From assembly GCF_000384315.1 (NCBI RefSeq), contig NZ_ARVW01000001.1, positions 2,303,746-2,367,745 on the forward strand: a DNA stretch of 64,000 nucleotides. The letters run 5' to 3'. Under the pieces are notes generated by a model, which saw only the letters and a list, made by a program, of their open reading frames with translations, was not told where the DNA came from and searched no databases. Shown here one piece after another: positions 8,756 to 17,810 of this stretch. The translations under genes were made by a program, and so were the position numbers. This stretch comes from Amycolatopsis nigrescens CSC17Ta-90 (GTDB lineage Bacteria > Actinomycetota > Actinomycetes > Mycobacteriales > Pseudonocardiaceae). Position 1 is the first letter of the stretch. Every line of letters starts with the position of its first letter.

Positions 8756-11700
8756 TCAGTCCTGGGGAACGCTGCGGAGCAGGTCGCGGAGGCCGTCCGC
8801 GTCGAGCAGGTCCTCCGGCCAGACGGTGCGGTCGTCGCGCACGTAGTGGAACGCCGCGCGCACCCGTTCCAGCGGCACGCCCTGCAACTCTGCCCAGGCC
8901 AGCCGGTACGCGGTGAGCTGCACGGCCAGCGGGCGCAGCTTGTCCGGGTCCGGCACCGCGCCGGTCTTCCAGTCCACCACCGTCCAGCCGCCGTCCGGTT
9001 CGGCGAACACCGCGTCCATCCGGCCGCGCACGGTCACTCCGTCCACATCGGTCGAGAACGGCACCTCAACCTCGTGCGGCATCCGGTTGGCCCAAGCGCT
9101 GTTCTCGAACGCCTCCTGCAGGGCGACCAGCTCGTCGTCGCTGACCGCGCCGGTGTCCGCGGCGCCGGGCAGGTCGTCGATCTCCAGCAGCCGCTCCCCG
9201 CCGAACCGGCGCTCCAGCCAGCCGTGGAAAGCGGTGCCGCGCCGGGCGAAAGTGTTGGGCGGCATGGGAAGCGGCCGCCGCAGCCGGCGGGCGAGGCCGG
9301 CAGGGTCGGCGGCAAGCTCGACCAACTGGCTCACCGAGAGATGGTCCGGCAGCAGCACCTCGTGACCGGCACCGGCCGCCTTGGCCCGTTCGGCGAGCAG
9401 CACGTCGGTGTCCGCGATCCAACCGTCTGGATCCTCCTCTTCGGCCGGTTCCTCCGGCTCCGCCGCGAAGTCCAGTTCGAGCTGCGGGTCGGGCGGCGGT
9501 TCGGCCGCCAGTTCGAGCGCGCCCATGGTCAGCCCGATGCCCTCGGTGACCGCGGTGCGCCGCCTGCCCAGCGGGTCGAACGGCCACTGCGCCCGGCGGG
9601 CGTCGGTGACCAGCGGGTTCTCCTCGTCCCCATGCGGTTCGGCGGCCCAGGTGTGCACCCGGCCGAGTTGCTCCTCCCCTGCCAGCAGCTCCCCGATCTC
9701 GGTGAGGAAAGTGCTGGGGCCCTTGGGTTTCGCACTGCTCTCGTTCCACCAGTGCCCGGACACCACGAGCGCGCTCTCGGACCGGGTCAGCGCCACGTAG
9801 CAGAGCCGGCGCTCCTCGTCGGCCTCGCGTTCGGCGAAGCCCTCTTCGTGCAGCTCGAGCGCCTCCAGGATCTCCTTGCGGTCGTAGCCCGCGGCCACCC
9901 GCAGCTTCGGCAGGTCCTGCGCGTCCCCGCGCAGCGACGCCGGCAGCGCAGTCACCGTGCGCAGCCAGGACGAGGACCGGCGTTTGCTCGGGAAGACGTC
10001 CTGCACCAGGTGCGGGATCGCGACCACCCGCCACTCCAACCCCTTCGCCGAGTGCACGGTCAGCACCTGCACCCGGTCCGCGGCCACCTCGACCTCGCCG
10101 GGGGTGAGCCCGTCCTCCGCGTGCGAAGCGGTGGCGAGATAGTCCACAAAGGACATCAGCGTCGCGGTGGGCGAGGTCTCCGCGAAGTCGGTGACCACGT
10201 CGGCGAAGGCGTCCAGGTGCGCCCGGCCCGCACTGCCCGGCCTGGCCAGCGACTCCACGTCCAGCAGCAGGGTCCGTTCCACGTCGGCGACCAGCTCGGG
10301 CAGCGACTGGTCCAGCCGGCGGCGCAGCATGGACAGCTCGGCGCCGATCCGGCGGATCCGGCGGTAGCCCGCGTCGGAGTAGCCGTAACGCTCCTGGTCA
10401 CCGGGATCGTCGAGGGCGTCCACCAGCCCGGTCTGCTCGGCGCGTTCGGTGAACAGCAGCGGATCGGCGGTCTCGCCGGTGGCCTCCGCGGGCGGGCCGG
10501 AAAGGTCTTTCGCGCGCCGCCACAACGCGGCGAGATCGGCCGCCGCCAGCCGCCACCTCGCCCCGGTGAGCAGCCTGGCCGCGGCGGTCCCGGCCAGCGG
10601 ATCGGCCAGCACCCGCAGCGTGCTGACCAGGTCGGCCACCTCGGGCTCGTCCAGCAGGCCACCGAGGCCGACCACCTCCACCGGCAGGCCGCGGGCGCGC
10701 AGCTCGGCCGCGACCGGGGCCATGTCGGCCCGCCGCCGGACCAGCACCGCCGCGGTCGGCGGACTGCCGCCGGCGTCCAGCTCGGCATACCAGCGCTCAG
10801 CCACCGCATCCGCCACCCAGGCGCGTTCGGCCCGCACGTCCGGCAGCAGCCCGGCGACGATGTCCGCCGGGCCGGCGCCTTCCCTGGCGCGCAGCCGCTC
10901 CACCCCGAGCCCACCGGCGCGCAGCGGCTCCGCGGTGGCGTTGGCGAGCGCGAGCACCTCCGGCGGGTTGCGGAAACTGGTGAGCAGCCCGAACTCCCGC
11001 GCCGGGCCCAGCTTTTTCCCTTCCAGCCGCGGGAAGTCCGTGGTGAACCGGGGCAGGTTCGCCGCGCTGGCACCACGCCAGCCGTAGATCGCCTGTGCCG
11101 GGTCGCCGACCGCGGTGACCGGCAGGGGCGGGTTCTCCACCCCGCCGTACAACGCGCGCAGCAGCACCCGCTGGGCGTGCCCGGTGTCCTGGTACTCGTC
11201 CAGCAGCACCGCGCCGTAGCGGGCCCGTTCCCCGGCCACCACCTCCGGGTGATCACCGGCGAGCTGCGCGGCCAGCGCCATCTGGTCGGCGAAGTCCAGC
11301 GCCCCTTCGGCCCGCTTGCGCTGCTGGTAGCCGTCGATCAGCGGCAGCAGCTCCAGCCGGAACCGTTGCGCGGCAACGATGTCGACCAGCTTCTGGGGCA
11401 GCGACGCCCGCTGTCCCTTCGCCCGCGGCGCGTTCTCGATCAGCTCGCAGAACTGCCGCGTGTAGTCGTCGAGGTCGGCGAGATCGACCATGTGCTCGCC
11501 GAGCTCACCGGCCAGCTGGAGCACCTGCGCGGTGACCGAGGCCGGCACCCGGTCGGTCTCCAGGTCTTTGTCCCATGTGGACACCACCCGGTGCGCGAGC
11601 TGCCAGGACGAGGTCTCCGAAAGCAGCCGCACCCCCGGCTGCACCGGCAGCCGCAGCCCGTGCTCGGCGAGCAGCCTGCCGGCGTACGCGTGGTAGGTCA

Positions 11701-12052
11701 GCACGGTCGGTTCTTCGGCCAGCACCATGGCGCGGCGCTGCCCACCGGGGTCGATCCGGTCCAGCAGCCCGGACCCGGCCAGCCGGCGCAGCCTGGCCCT
11801 GACCCGTTCGGCCAGCTGCCTTGCCGCCTTGCGGGTGAAGGTCAGCCCCAGCACCCGCTCCGGGGTGACGATCCCGTTGGCCACCAGCCAGACCACCCTG
11901 GCCGCCATGGTCTCGGTCTTGCCGGCCCCGGCACCGGCCACCACCAGCGCCGGCTCGACCGGCGCGGCGATCACCAGCGCCTGCTCCGCGGTCGGCGGGT
12001 GCAGCCCCAGCGCCTCGGCGACCTCCTCCGGCGACACCAGCGCCGGGGTCAC
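8756..12052 (-). CDS. adnB: AdnB-like ATP-dependent helicase-nuclease subunit
   Basis: The protein has 1098 residues from a GTG at 12052, which overlaps the adnA stop as GTGA. It has a UvrD/PcrA-type superfamily 1 motor with Walker A GAGAGKT at residues 40-46, motif II LLDEYQDT near 282, and GDPAQAIYGWRGA. The motor looks intact. The C-terminal RecB-like nuclease has RGTAFHGW, a VDWKTGA catalytic Asp/Lys near 1026, and LTAYRLAW. In mycobacteria AdnA and AdnB form a heterodimeric machine that resects double-strand DNA breaks, and AdnB provides most of the motor activity. Size, order and domains fit that family closely. Confidence 0.92.
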   Translation of the reverse strand: MTPALVSPEEVAEALGLHPPTAEQALVIAAPVEPALVVAGAGAGKTETMAARVVWLVANGIVTPERVLGLTFTRKAARQLAERVRARLRRLAGSGLLDRIDPGGQRRAMVLAEEPTVLTYHAYAGRLLAEHGLRLPVQPGVRLLSETSSWQLAHRVVSTWDKDLETDRVPASVTAQVLQLAGELGEHMVDLADLDDYTRQFCELIENAPRAKGQRASLPQKLVDIVAAQRFRLELLPLIDGYQQRKRAEGALDFADQMALAAQLAGDHPEVVAGERARYGAVLLDEYQDTGHAQRVLLRALYGGVENPPLPVTAVGDPAQAIYGWRGASAANLPRFTTDFPRLEGKKLGPAREFGLLTSFRNPPEVLALANATAEPLRAGGLGVERLRAREGAGPADIVAGLLPDVRAERAWVADAVAERWYAELDAGGSPPTAAVLVRRRADMAPVAAELRARGLPVEVVGLGGLLDEPEVADLVSTLRVLADPLAGTAAARLLTGARWRLAAADLAALWRRAKDLSGPPAEATGETADPLLFTERAEQTGLVDALDDPGDQERYGYSDAGYRRIRRIGAELSMLRRRLDQSLPELVADVERTLLLDVESLARPGSAGRAHLDAFADVVTDFAETSPTATLMSFVDYLATASHAEDGLTPGEVEVAADRVQVLTVHSAKGLEWRVVAIPHLVQDVFPSKRRSSSWLRTVTALPASLRGDAQDLPKLRVAAGYDRKEILEALELHEEGFAEREADEERRLCYVALTRSESALVVSGHWWNESSAKPKGPSTFLTEIGELLAGEEQLGRVHTWAAEPHGDEENPLVTDARRAQWPFDPLGRRRTAVTEGIGLTMGALELAAEPPPDPQLELDFAAEPEEPAEEEDPDGWIADTDVLLAERAKAAGAGHEVLLPDHLSVSQLVELAADPAGLARRLRRPLPMPPNTFARRGTAFHGWLERRFGGERLLEIDDLPGAADTGAVSDDELVALQEAFENSAWANRMPHEVEVPFSTDVDGVTVRGRMDAVFAEPDGGWTVVDWKTGAVPDPDKLRPLAVQLTAYRLAWAELQGVPLERVRAAFHYVRDDRTVWPEDLLDADGLRDLLRSVPQD

Positions 12053-15000
12053 GAGTCGGTCACCTGCCGGCCTTCGGGCCGCAGCGGGCAGGAACCCCTT
12101 GCCGGGCAACGATCGCAGTCGGAGTTCTCGTTGGCGTCGTACTCCGGACCGGCGGCCGAGGTGGCGACCTTGTGCACCAGCTCCAGCCACTGCTTCCCGG
12201 CCTCTGCGTCCAACGGCTGCTGCTCGCGCTGGCTTGCACCGGTCTTGACGTTCGACTTGGCGACGTACACCAGTTTCGCGCCGCCCGGCTCCTTCCCGCT
12301 TTCGAAAGCACCCAGCAGCACGGCGAGCTGGTACGCGGCCAGCTGCGGGTGCAGCTCGGCGTCGGCCGCGGTGATCGGCACCTTGCTGGTCTTGATGTCG
12401 ATGATCACCGGGCGGCCGTGCTCGTCGGCCTCCACCCGGTCGATCCGGCCGCGCAGCCGCACCCGCAGCTCGTTCTCCCCGGACGGCAGCTCGACCTCGA
12501 TGTCCTGCTCCACCCCCAGCTCGGTGAGCTGCGAACGGCTCTGCTGCAGCCAGGTGACGAAGTTGCGGACCATCTGCTCGACCCGGCGGCGCTCGCGGCG
12601 GGAGTACCACGGCGCGCCCGCGTCCACCCGCGCCCACGCTTCGTCCAGCGCCTTGCGGAGCTGTTCGTCGTCATGGCCGTCGGCCGCGGCCTGTGCCAGC
12701 CCGTGCACCAGGGTGCCGGTGATCGCGGCCAGCTGCGCCGGGTCGCTGCCGCCGTGCCGTTCGATCAGCCAGCGCAGCGGGCACCTGGCCAGAGTGTCCA
12801 CAGTAGACGGAGAGATCCGTACCACGTCACCGGACGCGTGCAATGGCTCCATTGTGGACTCTTCGAGCACGCCGTACCAGCTGTCCGGATGCGCGCCGGG
12901 CACCCCGGCCTCGGCCAGCCTGGCCAGCTGCCTTGCCGCGCGGCTGCGTCGCGCCGGATCGGTGCGCTCGTCGCAGACCGCGCCGCGCAGCTCGCCGACC
13001 AGCTCGGCCAGCACCAGCGACCGGCCAGGCGGCTTGATCCGCGCGCCGGCGGTCGACTCGTCCTGCTCCTCCAGATCGTCCAGGAACCGCGACGGCTGCT
13101 CGTCGTCCCCGGCCACCGCGCTGACCAGCAGGATGCGCTTCGCCCGGCTGGCCGCGACGTAGAACAGCCGCCGCTCCTCGGCCAGCAGCGGCGCGGTCGC
13201 CGACACCGTCTCACCGTCCACTCCGGACAGCAGGTCCACCAGGCGCTCCACCCCGAGCAGCGAACCGCGCAGCCGCAGGTCCGGCCAGCTGCCCTCCTGC
13301 ACCCCGGCGACCGCCACCACGGACCACTCCCGCCCGGCCGCGCCGTGCGCGGTGAGCAGCGAAACGCCCTCGCCGCGGGCCGCGACCGGGGCCAGGCTGT
13401 CCCCGGCGATCTGCTGGGCGGAAAGGTAGTCGGCGAACCCCGCGACACTGGCCTTCGGCAGCCGGTCGACGTAGTTGCCGGCCGCGTGGAACAGCGCCAC
13501 CACCGCGTCCAGGTCGCGATCCGCCTGTGCGCCAAGGGTTCCGCCCCGGCTGGACAGCCGGGTCAACCGCCGCTCCAGCCCGCTGCCCTGCCACAGCTCC
13601 CAGAGCACCTGCTCCACCCCGGTGCCGCGGGAGATCGAACGCCGGGCGGCCGCGATCAGCCCGCCCACCCGGCGGATCGGGGCCGCCTCGGCGTCCGGCA
13701 GGCCGACGAGCAGATCGTTGTCCTGCAGCACTTCCAGCAGCAGCTCGTCACTGGAGCGCTGGCCGCCACCGGCCAGCTCCAGCCGGCGCAGGCCGCGCCG
13801 CATCCGGCGCAGCGCGAGCGGATCCGCTCCGCCGAGCGGGGACGCGAGCAGCATCTCGGCCACGTCCACGTCCAGCACCGAAGGCGCCGCGGCCACCCGC
13901 AACGCGGTCAGCAGCGGGCGCACTCCCGGCTGCTTGGCCAGCGGCAGCTCCTCCACCGCGGCGGCGATCGGCACCCCGGCCGCGCGCAGCGCGCGTTGCA
14001 GCACCGGGAACGAACGCCCGGGAGAACGGACCAGCACGGCCATGTCCGACCAGGGCACGCCGTCGATCAGGTGCGCGCGGCGCAGTTGGTCGGCCACCCA
14101 GCTCGCCTCCGCGGACGGCGTGGCCATCAACCGGACCCGGACCGCGCCCGGATCGGCTTCCTCGTCGGTGCCGGGGCGGAACGCGCGGTGCTTCGACGCG
14201 GCCGGCAGCGTGCCGGCCAGCCTGGTCACCGCCTGGTGCACGGCCGGGCTCAGCCGGTGCGACCTGGTCAGCGTGATGGTGCGTTCCCCGGTCTGGTCCG
14301 CTTCCCGGAACTTGCCGGGATCCGCGCCACGGAAGGAGAACACCGACTGGTCCGGGTCACCGGCGAGCACGAAGTCCGCGGCCGCCCCGCCGAGCCGGTT
14401 GAGCAGCCGGAACTGCAGCGGGTCCAGGTGCTGCGCGTCGTCCACGAACAGATGCCGGATCCTGGCCTGCTCCCTGGCCAGCAGCTCCGGGTCGGAATCC
14501 AGCGCGAGCAGCGCGGTGGCCACCAGCTCGGCCGCGTCCAACGCCTGCGCGCTGGGCACACCGAGCGCGTTGCCGCCGGCGCCCTGCAACAGGGTGACCT
14601 CTTCGTACTGCCGCCAGTACACCCCGGCCGCGACCCACTCCGGCCGGTTCTTCCGCTTGCCCAGCTTGATCAGGTCCTCCGGGCCGAGCCCGCGTTCGGC
14701 CGCGCGCAGCAGCAGATCCCGCAGCTCCTCGGCGAAACCGGGCACGGCCAGTGCCGGGCGCAGCCGCTCCGGCCAGTAGTCCGCCCCGGACTCCAGGTCA
14801 CCGGCGAGCAGTTCGCGGACAACCACGTCCTGCTCGGGACCGGACAGCAGGCGCGGCGGCGCCAAGCCCTCTTCGCTCGCCTGCAGCCGCAACAGCGAGA
14901 AGGCGTAGGAGTGCACGGTCCGCACCAGCGGTTCGCGGATGGTGCGCCCGGAGTGCTCCTCCTCGGTGGTGAGCTGGTGCGCGATGTCCGCGCGGACCGC

Positions 15001-15258
15001 GTTCGCGGCGCGCCGGGACGCGGTGAGCACCAGCAGTTTCTCCGGGTCGACGCCCTCGCGGACCCGGTTCGCGGCGGTGCCGGCTAGCAGCGTGGTCTTG
15101 CCGGTGCCGGGGCCGCCGAGCACCCGGACGAAACCGGACGGCGCCGCCAGCAGCCGCCTGGCGTCCTCGTCCCAGCGGCGCGGCGGAGCGGGGGGCGCGA
15201 CGCGGCGAACCAGCCGCGCACCCACCTGCGTTTCCGCCCTGCGCCCGTGCACGGACAC
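12049..15258 (-). CDS. adnA: AdnA-like helicase-nuclease subunit with Fe-S cysteines
   Basis: The protein has about 1069 residues. The motor has Walker A GGPGTGKTT (about 48-56) and GDPDQSVFSFRGAD, but motif II reads VDDAQ instead of DExQ. This agrees with the weaker motor known for AdnA. The nuclease domain has GTLVHGLAQA, IIDIKTSK near residue 954, and four cysteines: one in ARCPLRW near 824 and three in CDRCPARGSC near the end. This layout matches the iron-sulfur staple of AddB/Cas4-like nucleases and of AdnA. The start is uncertain: GTG at 15258 or 15252, with no clear ribosome site. An ATG at 15312 would overlap the ATL start. Confidence 0.9.
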   Translation of the reverse strand: MSVHGRRAETQVGARLVRRVAPPAPPRRWDEDARRLLAAPSGFVRVLGGPGTGKTTLLAGTAANRVREGVDPEKLLVLTASRRAANAVRADIAHQLTTEEEHSGRTIREPLVRTVHSYAFSLLRLQASEEGLAPPRLLSGPEQDVVVRELLAGDLESGADYWPERLRPALAVPGFAEELRDLLLRAAERGLGPEDLIKLGKRKNRPEWVAAGVYWRQYEEVTLLQGAGGNALGVPSAQALDAAELVATALLALDSDPELLAREQARIRHLFVDDAQHLDPLQFRLLNRLGGAAADFVLAGDPDQSVFSFRGADPGKFREADQTGERTITLTRSHRLSPAVHQAVTRLAGTLPAASKHRAFRPGTDEEADPGAVRVRLMATPSAEASWVADQLRRAHLIDGVPWSDMAVLVRSPGRSFPVLQRALRAAGVPIAAAVEELPLAKQPGVRPLLTALRVAAAPSVLDVDVAEMLLASPLGGADPLALRRMRRGLRRLELAGGGQRSSDELLLEVLQDNDLLVGLPDAEAAPIRRVGGLIAAARRSISRGTGVEQVLWELWQGSGLERRLTRLSSRGGTLGAQADRDLDAVVALFHAAGNYVDRLPKASVAGFADYLSAQQIAGDSLAPVAARGEGVSLLTAHGAAGREWSVVAVAGVQEGSWPDLRLRGSLLGVERLVDLLSGVDGETVSATAPLLAEERRLFYVAASRAKRILLVSAVAGDDEQPSRFLDDLEEQDESTAGARIKPPGRSLVLAELVGELRGAVCDERTDPARRSRAARQLARLAEAGVPGAHPDSWYGVLEESTMEPLHASGDVVRISPSTVDTLARCPLRWLIERHGGSDPAQLAAITGTLVHGLAQAAADGHDDEQLRKALDEAWARVDAGAPWYSRRERRRVEQMVRNFVTWLQQSRSQLTELGVEQDIEVELPSGENELRVRLRGRIDRVEADEHGRPVIIDIKTSKVPITAADAELHPQLAAYQLAVLLGAFESGKEPGGAKLVYVAKSNVKTGASQREQQPLDAEAGKQWLELVHKVATSAAGPEYDANENSDCDRCPARGSCPLRPEGRQVTDS

Positions 15259-15312
15259 GATTGGAACATGCCCGGAGGAGGAGTCCGTGGAGCGGCACGG
15301 CAAAGTGGGCAT

Positions 15313-15633
15313 ATGGACGACGAGCTGCACGAAAGAGTGCGGGAGGTCATCGCCGGCGTACCGGCCGGCAAGGTCTCCACTTACGGTGACATCGCGGCGA
15401 TTTCGGGCGCTCCTTCGCCGCGCCTGGTCGGCCGCATCCTGGCCGAGGACGGGCACGATCTGCCCTGGCACCGGATCCTGCGGGCGGACGGCACCCCGGC
15501 GCCGCACCTGCTGCACGAGCAACTTGAGCTGCTGCGCACCGAGGGGGTGCTCGCGGACGGGCAGCGGGTGGACATGAAGACCTACCGCTGGCAGACCGAG
15601 CCGGACCCGGAGACCGAGGGTGGCCTCTGGTAG
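15313..15633 (+). CDS. Alkyltransferase-like (ATL) DNA repair protein
   Basis: The protein has 106 residues and matches the C-terminal DNA-binding domain of O6-alkylguanine methyltransferases (VPAGKVSTYGDIA, then LVGRIL). The acceptor Cys of the usual PCHR motif is replaced by Trp: LPWHRIL at about residues 55-61. That is the mark of ATL proteins, which bind O6-alkylguanine without removing the alkyl group and hand the lesion to nucleotide excision repair. It lacks the N-terminal MGMT domain. The gene diverges from adnA, and its ATG lies in a CATATG whose other strand also reads ATG. M. tuberculosis Rv3204 occupies the same position, as I recall it. Confidence 0.88.
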   Translation: MDDELHERVREVIAGVPAGKVSTYGDIAAISGAPSPRLVGRILAEDGHDLPWHRILRADGTPAPHLLHEQLELLRTEGVLADGQRVDMKTYRWQTEPDPETEGGLW

Positions 15634-15637
15634 CCCT

Positions 15638-15656
15638 TTTGGTTAGCCTAACCTTA
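15638..15656. promoter_or_regulatory. IdeR/DmdR-type iron box overlapping a start codon
   Basis: The 19 bases match 17 of 19 positions of the actinobacterial iron box (TTAGGTTAGSCTAACCTAA); the core palindrome GGTTAGCCTAACC is complete. The last base is the A of the ATG of the siderophore-interacting protein. The hexamer TAGCCT at 15644-15649 lies 6 bases before the ATG and could be the -10 element of a leaderless promoter. Fe2+-loaded repressor would then cover the promoter directly. The match is read from the sequence; repression is inferred from the IdeR/DmdR family. Confidence 0.88.
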
Positions 15657-16531
15657 TGACGAGCACGGAGGCGCCGGCCGAGCGGCCGACCATGACGTAC
15701 CAGGTGGTCCGGGTGACCGCCGTCGAGCGGCTGAGCCCGCACATGGCGAGGATCAGCTTCACCGGCGAGAACCTGGCTTCGGTCACCGACCCGGGCCCGG
15801 ACCAGTACGTCAAGTTCTTCTTCCCGCTTCCCGGCGAGCGGCGCCCGCAGCTGCCGCCGCCGCTCGAGGGCGCCGAGGTGCTGTCCTGGTACCGCACCTA
15901 CCTGGCGATGGCCGACGAGGTCCGGCCGCCGATGCGCACGTACACCATTCGCAAGCACCGCCCGGAGTCCGGCGAGATCGACGTGGACTTCGTGCTGCAC
16001 GACGACGCCGGCCCCGCGTCGGGCTGGGCGGCGCGGGCCGAGCCGGGCGACGAGGTGATCTTCCTCAGCCCGCCGACCGCGCTGTACGTGCCGCCGGAGG
16101 ATGTCGCCTGGCAGCTGCTGGTCGGCGACGAGGCGGCCATCCCGGCGCTCGGCGCGATCGTGGAGAGGCTGGCCCCCGGCTCGGTCGCGGTGGCCTACAT
16201 CGAGGTCTCCGGCCCGGAAGAAGAGCAGACCTTCGACACCCGCGGCGACGTCCGGATCCACTGGGTGCACCGCGGCAGCAGGCCGCACGGCGAGGCCGTG
16301 CTGGACGCCGTCCGCGCGGCCGAATTCCCCGACGGCGCACCGTATGCGTGGGTGTCCGGGGAGGCGGGGCTGATCAAATTCGTGCGACGGCACCTGGTGC
16401 GCGAGCGCGGGGTGGACAAGCGGGCGATCACCTTCACCGGCTACTGGCGGCTCGGCAAGAGCGAGGAGCAGGCCGCCCGCGAAAGCGTCCGCCAGATCGA
16501 GTCCGGCGAGCTCCCCGCCGACGACGACTAA
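15656..16531 (+). CDS. Siderophore-interacting protein (FAD-dependent ferric-siderophore reductase)
   Basis: This 291-residue protein of the ViuB/YqjH family has an N-terminal FAD-binding barrel with the flavin motif RTYTIR near residue 97, then an NAD(P)H-binding domain (LLVGDEAAIPALGAIVERL). It ends with the conserved AYAWVSGEAGLIKFVRRHL and TGYWRLGKSEEQA segments. It should reduce Fe3+-siderophore in the cytosol to release Fe2+. The iron box at its start predicts expression under iron limitation. A second in-frame ATG at 15692 is possible but would leave the box about 40 bases upstream. No siderophore uptake or synthesis genes are adjacent, so it probably serves transporters encoded elsewhere. 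Confidence 0.93.
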   Translation: MTSTEAPAERPTMTYQVVRVTAVERLSPHMARISFTGENLASVTDPGPDQYVKFFFPLPGERRPQLPPPLEGAEVLSWYRTYLAMADEVRPPMRTYTIRKHRPESGEIDVDFVLHDDAGPASGWAARAEPGDEVIFLSPPTALYVPPEDVAWQLLVGDEAAIPALGAIVERLAPGSVAVAYIEVSGPEEEQTFDTRGDVRIHWVHRGSRPHGEAVLDAVRAAEFPDGAPYAWVSGEAGLIKFVRRHLVRERGVDKRAITFTGYWRLGKSEEQAARESVRQIESGELPADDD

Positions 16532-16532
16532 C

Positions 16533-16578
16533 GTCGTGAGTGAAAACTGTTGCCGGGGCAACGGTTTTCACTCACGAC
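16533..16578. repeat. Palindrome family A, copy 1; likely bidirectional terminator
   Basis: Two 22-base arms flank a 2-base loop. Every position pairs, counting one G-U wobble. The arms begin GTCGTGAGTGAAAAC and the core ends GTTGCC. The element starts two bases after the stop of the siderophore-interacting gene and ends 15 bases before the stop of the convergent aldo/keto reductase gene. A second copy with a compensatory C-G to G-C change lies at 28494-28535. Confidence 0.85.
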
Positions 16579-16593
16579 CTCTGACCTGCGGTT

Positions 16594-17433
16594 TCAGCCG
16601 TTGAAGGTGTCCGGGTCCGGGCCGGTGCGACGGCCGGCGTCCAGCTTGTCGATCACCCGCAGGTCTTCGGCGTCCAGCTCGAAGTCGAAGATGTCGATGT
16701 TCTCGCGAATCCTGGCCGGGGTCCCGGACTTGGGGAACACGATGTTGCCGAGCTGAACGTGCCAGCGCAGCACGAGCTGCGCCGCCGACCTGCCGTACTT
16801 GCCGGCCAGCTCGGTCAGGATCGGGTCGCCGAGCAGATCGGCCTGCGCGAGCGGGCTCCACGCCTCGGTCGCGATCCCGTGCGACTGGTGATAGGCGCGC
16901 AGCTCGGTCTGCTGCAGCGCGGGGTGCAGCTCGATCTGGTTGACCGCCGGCACGATCTCGGCTTCCTCGATCAGCCGATCCAGGTGCGCCGGCTGGAAGT
17001 TGGACACCCCGATCGCCTTCGCCTTGCCCGAGCGCAGGATCTCCTCGAAGCCGCGCCAGGTGCGCAGATACCTGTCCTGGGCCGGCAGTGGCCAGTGGAT
17101 CAGGTAGAGGTCGACGTAGTCCGTGTTGAGCCGCCGCAGGCTGCCTTCGAGCGCGGTGATCGCGCTGTCGTGGCCCTGCGCGTCGTTCGCCAGCTTGGTG
17201 GTGACGAACACCTCGTCCCGGTCGAGGCCGGACGACTTGATGGCTTCGCCGACGCCCTCTTCGTTCTCGTACATCTGCGCGGTGTCGAGATGCCGGTACC
17301 CGGCCTCCAGCGCCGCACCGACGGTGTCGGCCGTGCGCTCCGGCGGGATCTGGAACACGCCGAACCCGAACTGCGGAATGGTCGTACCGTTGTTCAGCTC
17401 GACGTCCGGCACCTGGTTCGTCGTAGTACTCAT
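16594..17433 (-). CDS. Aldo/keto reductase
   Basis: This 279-residue (beta/alpha)8 barrel NADPH-dependent reductase has the family signatures GYRHLDTAQMYENE (catalytic Asp and Tyr), LYLIHWPLP (catalytic His), IGVSNFQPAHLDRL, and the cofactor-site FPKSGTPARIRENIDIFDF. It is close to the 2,5-diketo-D-gluconate reductase-like group that is common in actinomycetes. The natural substrate cannot be told. It is convergent with the siderophore-interacting gene across the family A palindrome. It starts at ATG 17433. Confidence 0.92.
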   Translation of the reverse strand: MSTTTNQVPDVELNNGTTIPQFGFGVFQIPPERTADTVGAALEAGYRHLDTAQMYENEEGVGEAIKSSGLDRDEVFVTTKLANDAQGHDSAITALEGSLRRLNTDYVDLYLIHWPLPAQDRYLRTWRGFEEILRSGKAKAIGVSNFQPAHLDRLIEEAEIVPAVNQIELHPALQQTELRAYHQSHGIATEAWSPLAQADLLGDPILTELAGKYGRSAAQLVLRWHVQLGNIVFPKSGTPARIRENIDIFDFELDAEDLRVIDKLDAGRRTGPDPDTFNG

Positions 17434-17477
17434 ACTCGCCTGCCTACCCGCATGCCGGGACCGCGAAACGGGACGGC

Positions 17478-17735
17478 TCAGCCCGTCATGCTGCCGACTG
17501 AATCACGCGCCCGATCGCCCTCCGGCGCGCCCTCCCGTGCGCAGTGCGCGCAGCAGAAGAACTGCTGGCCGACCTGGATTCCGTGCCCCACCACCCGGCA
17601 CTGGCAGTGCTCGCAGATCGGGGCCAGCTGATGGATCGCGCACTCGAACGAGTCGAAGGTGTGCACGGCACCGCTGCGCACCCGGACTTCGAACGCCAGG
17701 TCGTAGTCGTTCCCGCAAACCTCGCAAGCCGCCAT
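17478..17735 (-). CDS. Small cysteine-rich metal-binding protein (metallothionein-like)
   Basis: The protein has 85 residues from the ATG at 17735. It has four cysteine clusters: ACEVCGND, a FECAIHQ segment with Cys and His, ICEHCQCRVVGHG, and FFCCAHCARE. This pattern is seen in a widespread bacterial family of about 70 residues, often annotated as prokaryotic metallothionein or zinc ribbon. The C-terminal 15 residues are polar and probably unstructured. The gene follows the HemD-like gene in the same direction by 75 bases. A role in zinc or other metal binding is inferred from the cysteines only. Confidence 0.75.
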   Translation of the reverse strand: MAACEVCGNDYDLAFEVRVRSGAVHTFDSFECAIHQLAPICEHCQCRVVGHGIQVGQQFFCCAHCAREGAPEGDRARDSVGSMTG

Positions 17736-17810
17736 GATCGGTTCACCCTCCCGCGTTGCCGGGATTTCCCTGACGCACCTGGGCATTCCCGGTTGGACGG
17801 AACGGCAAAC

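Noticed and set aside
8690..13162. A 1,490-codon open frame on the plus strand antisense to adnB and adnA
   Set aside because: It is a shadow of the strong third-base GC bias of the minus-strand genes. It encodes Arg/Pro/Gly-rich sequence without domains and has no ribosome site.
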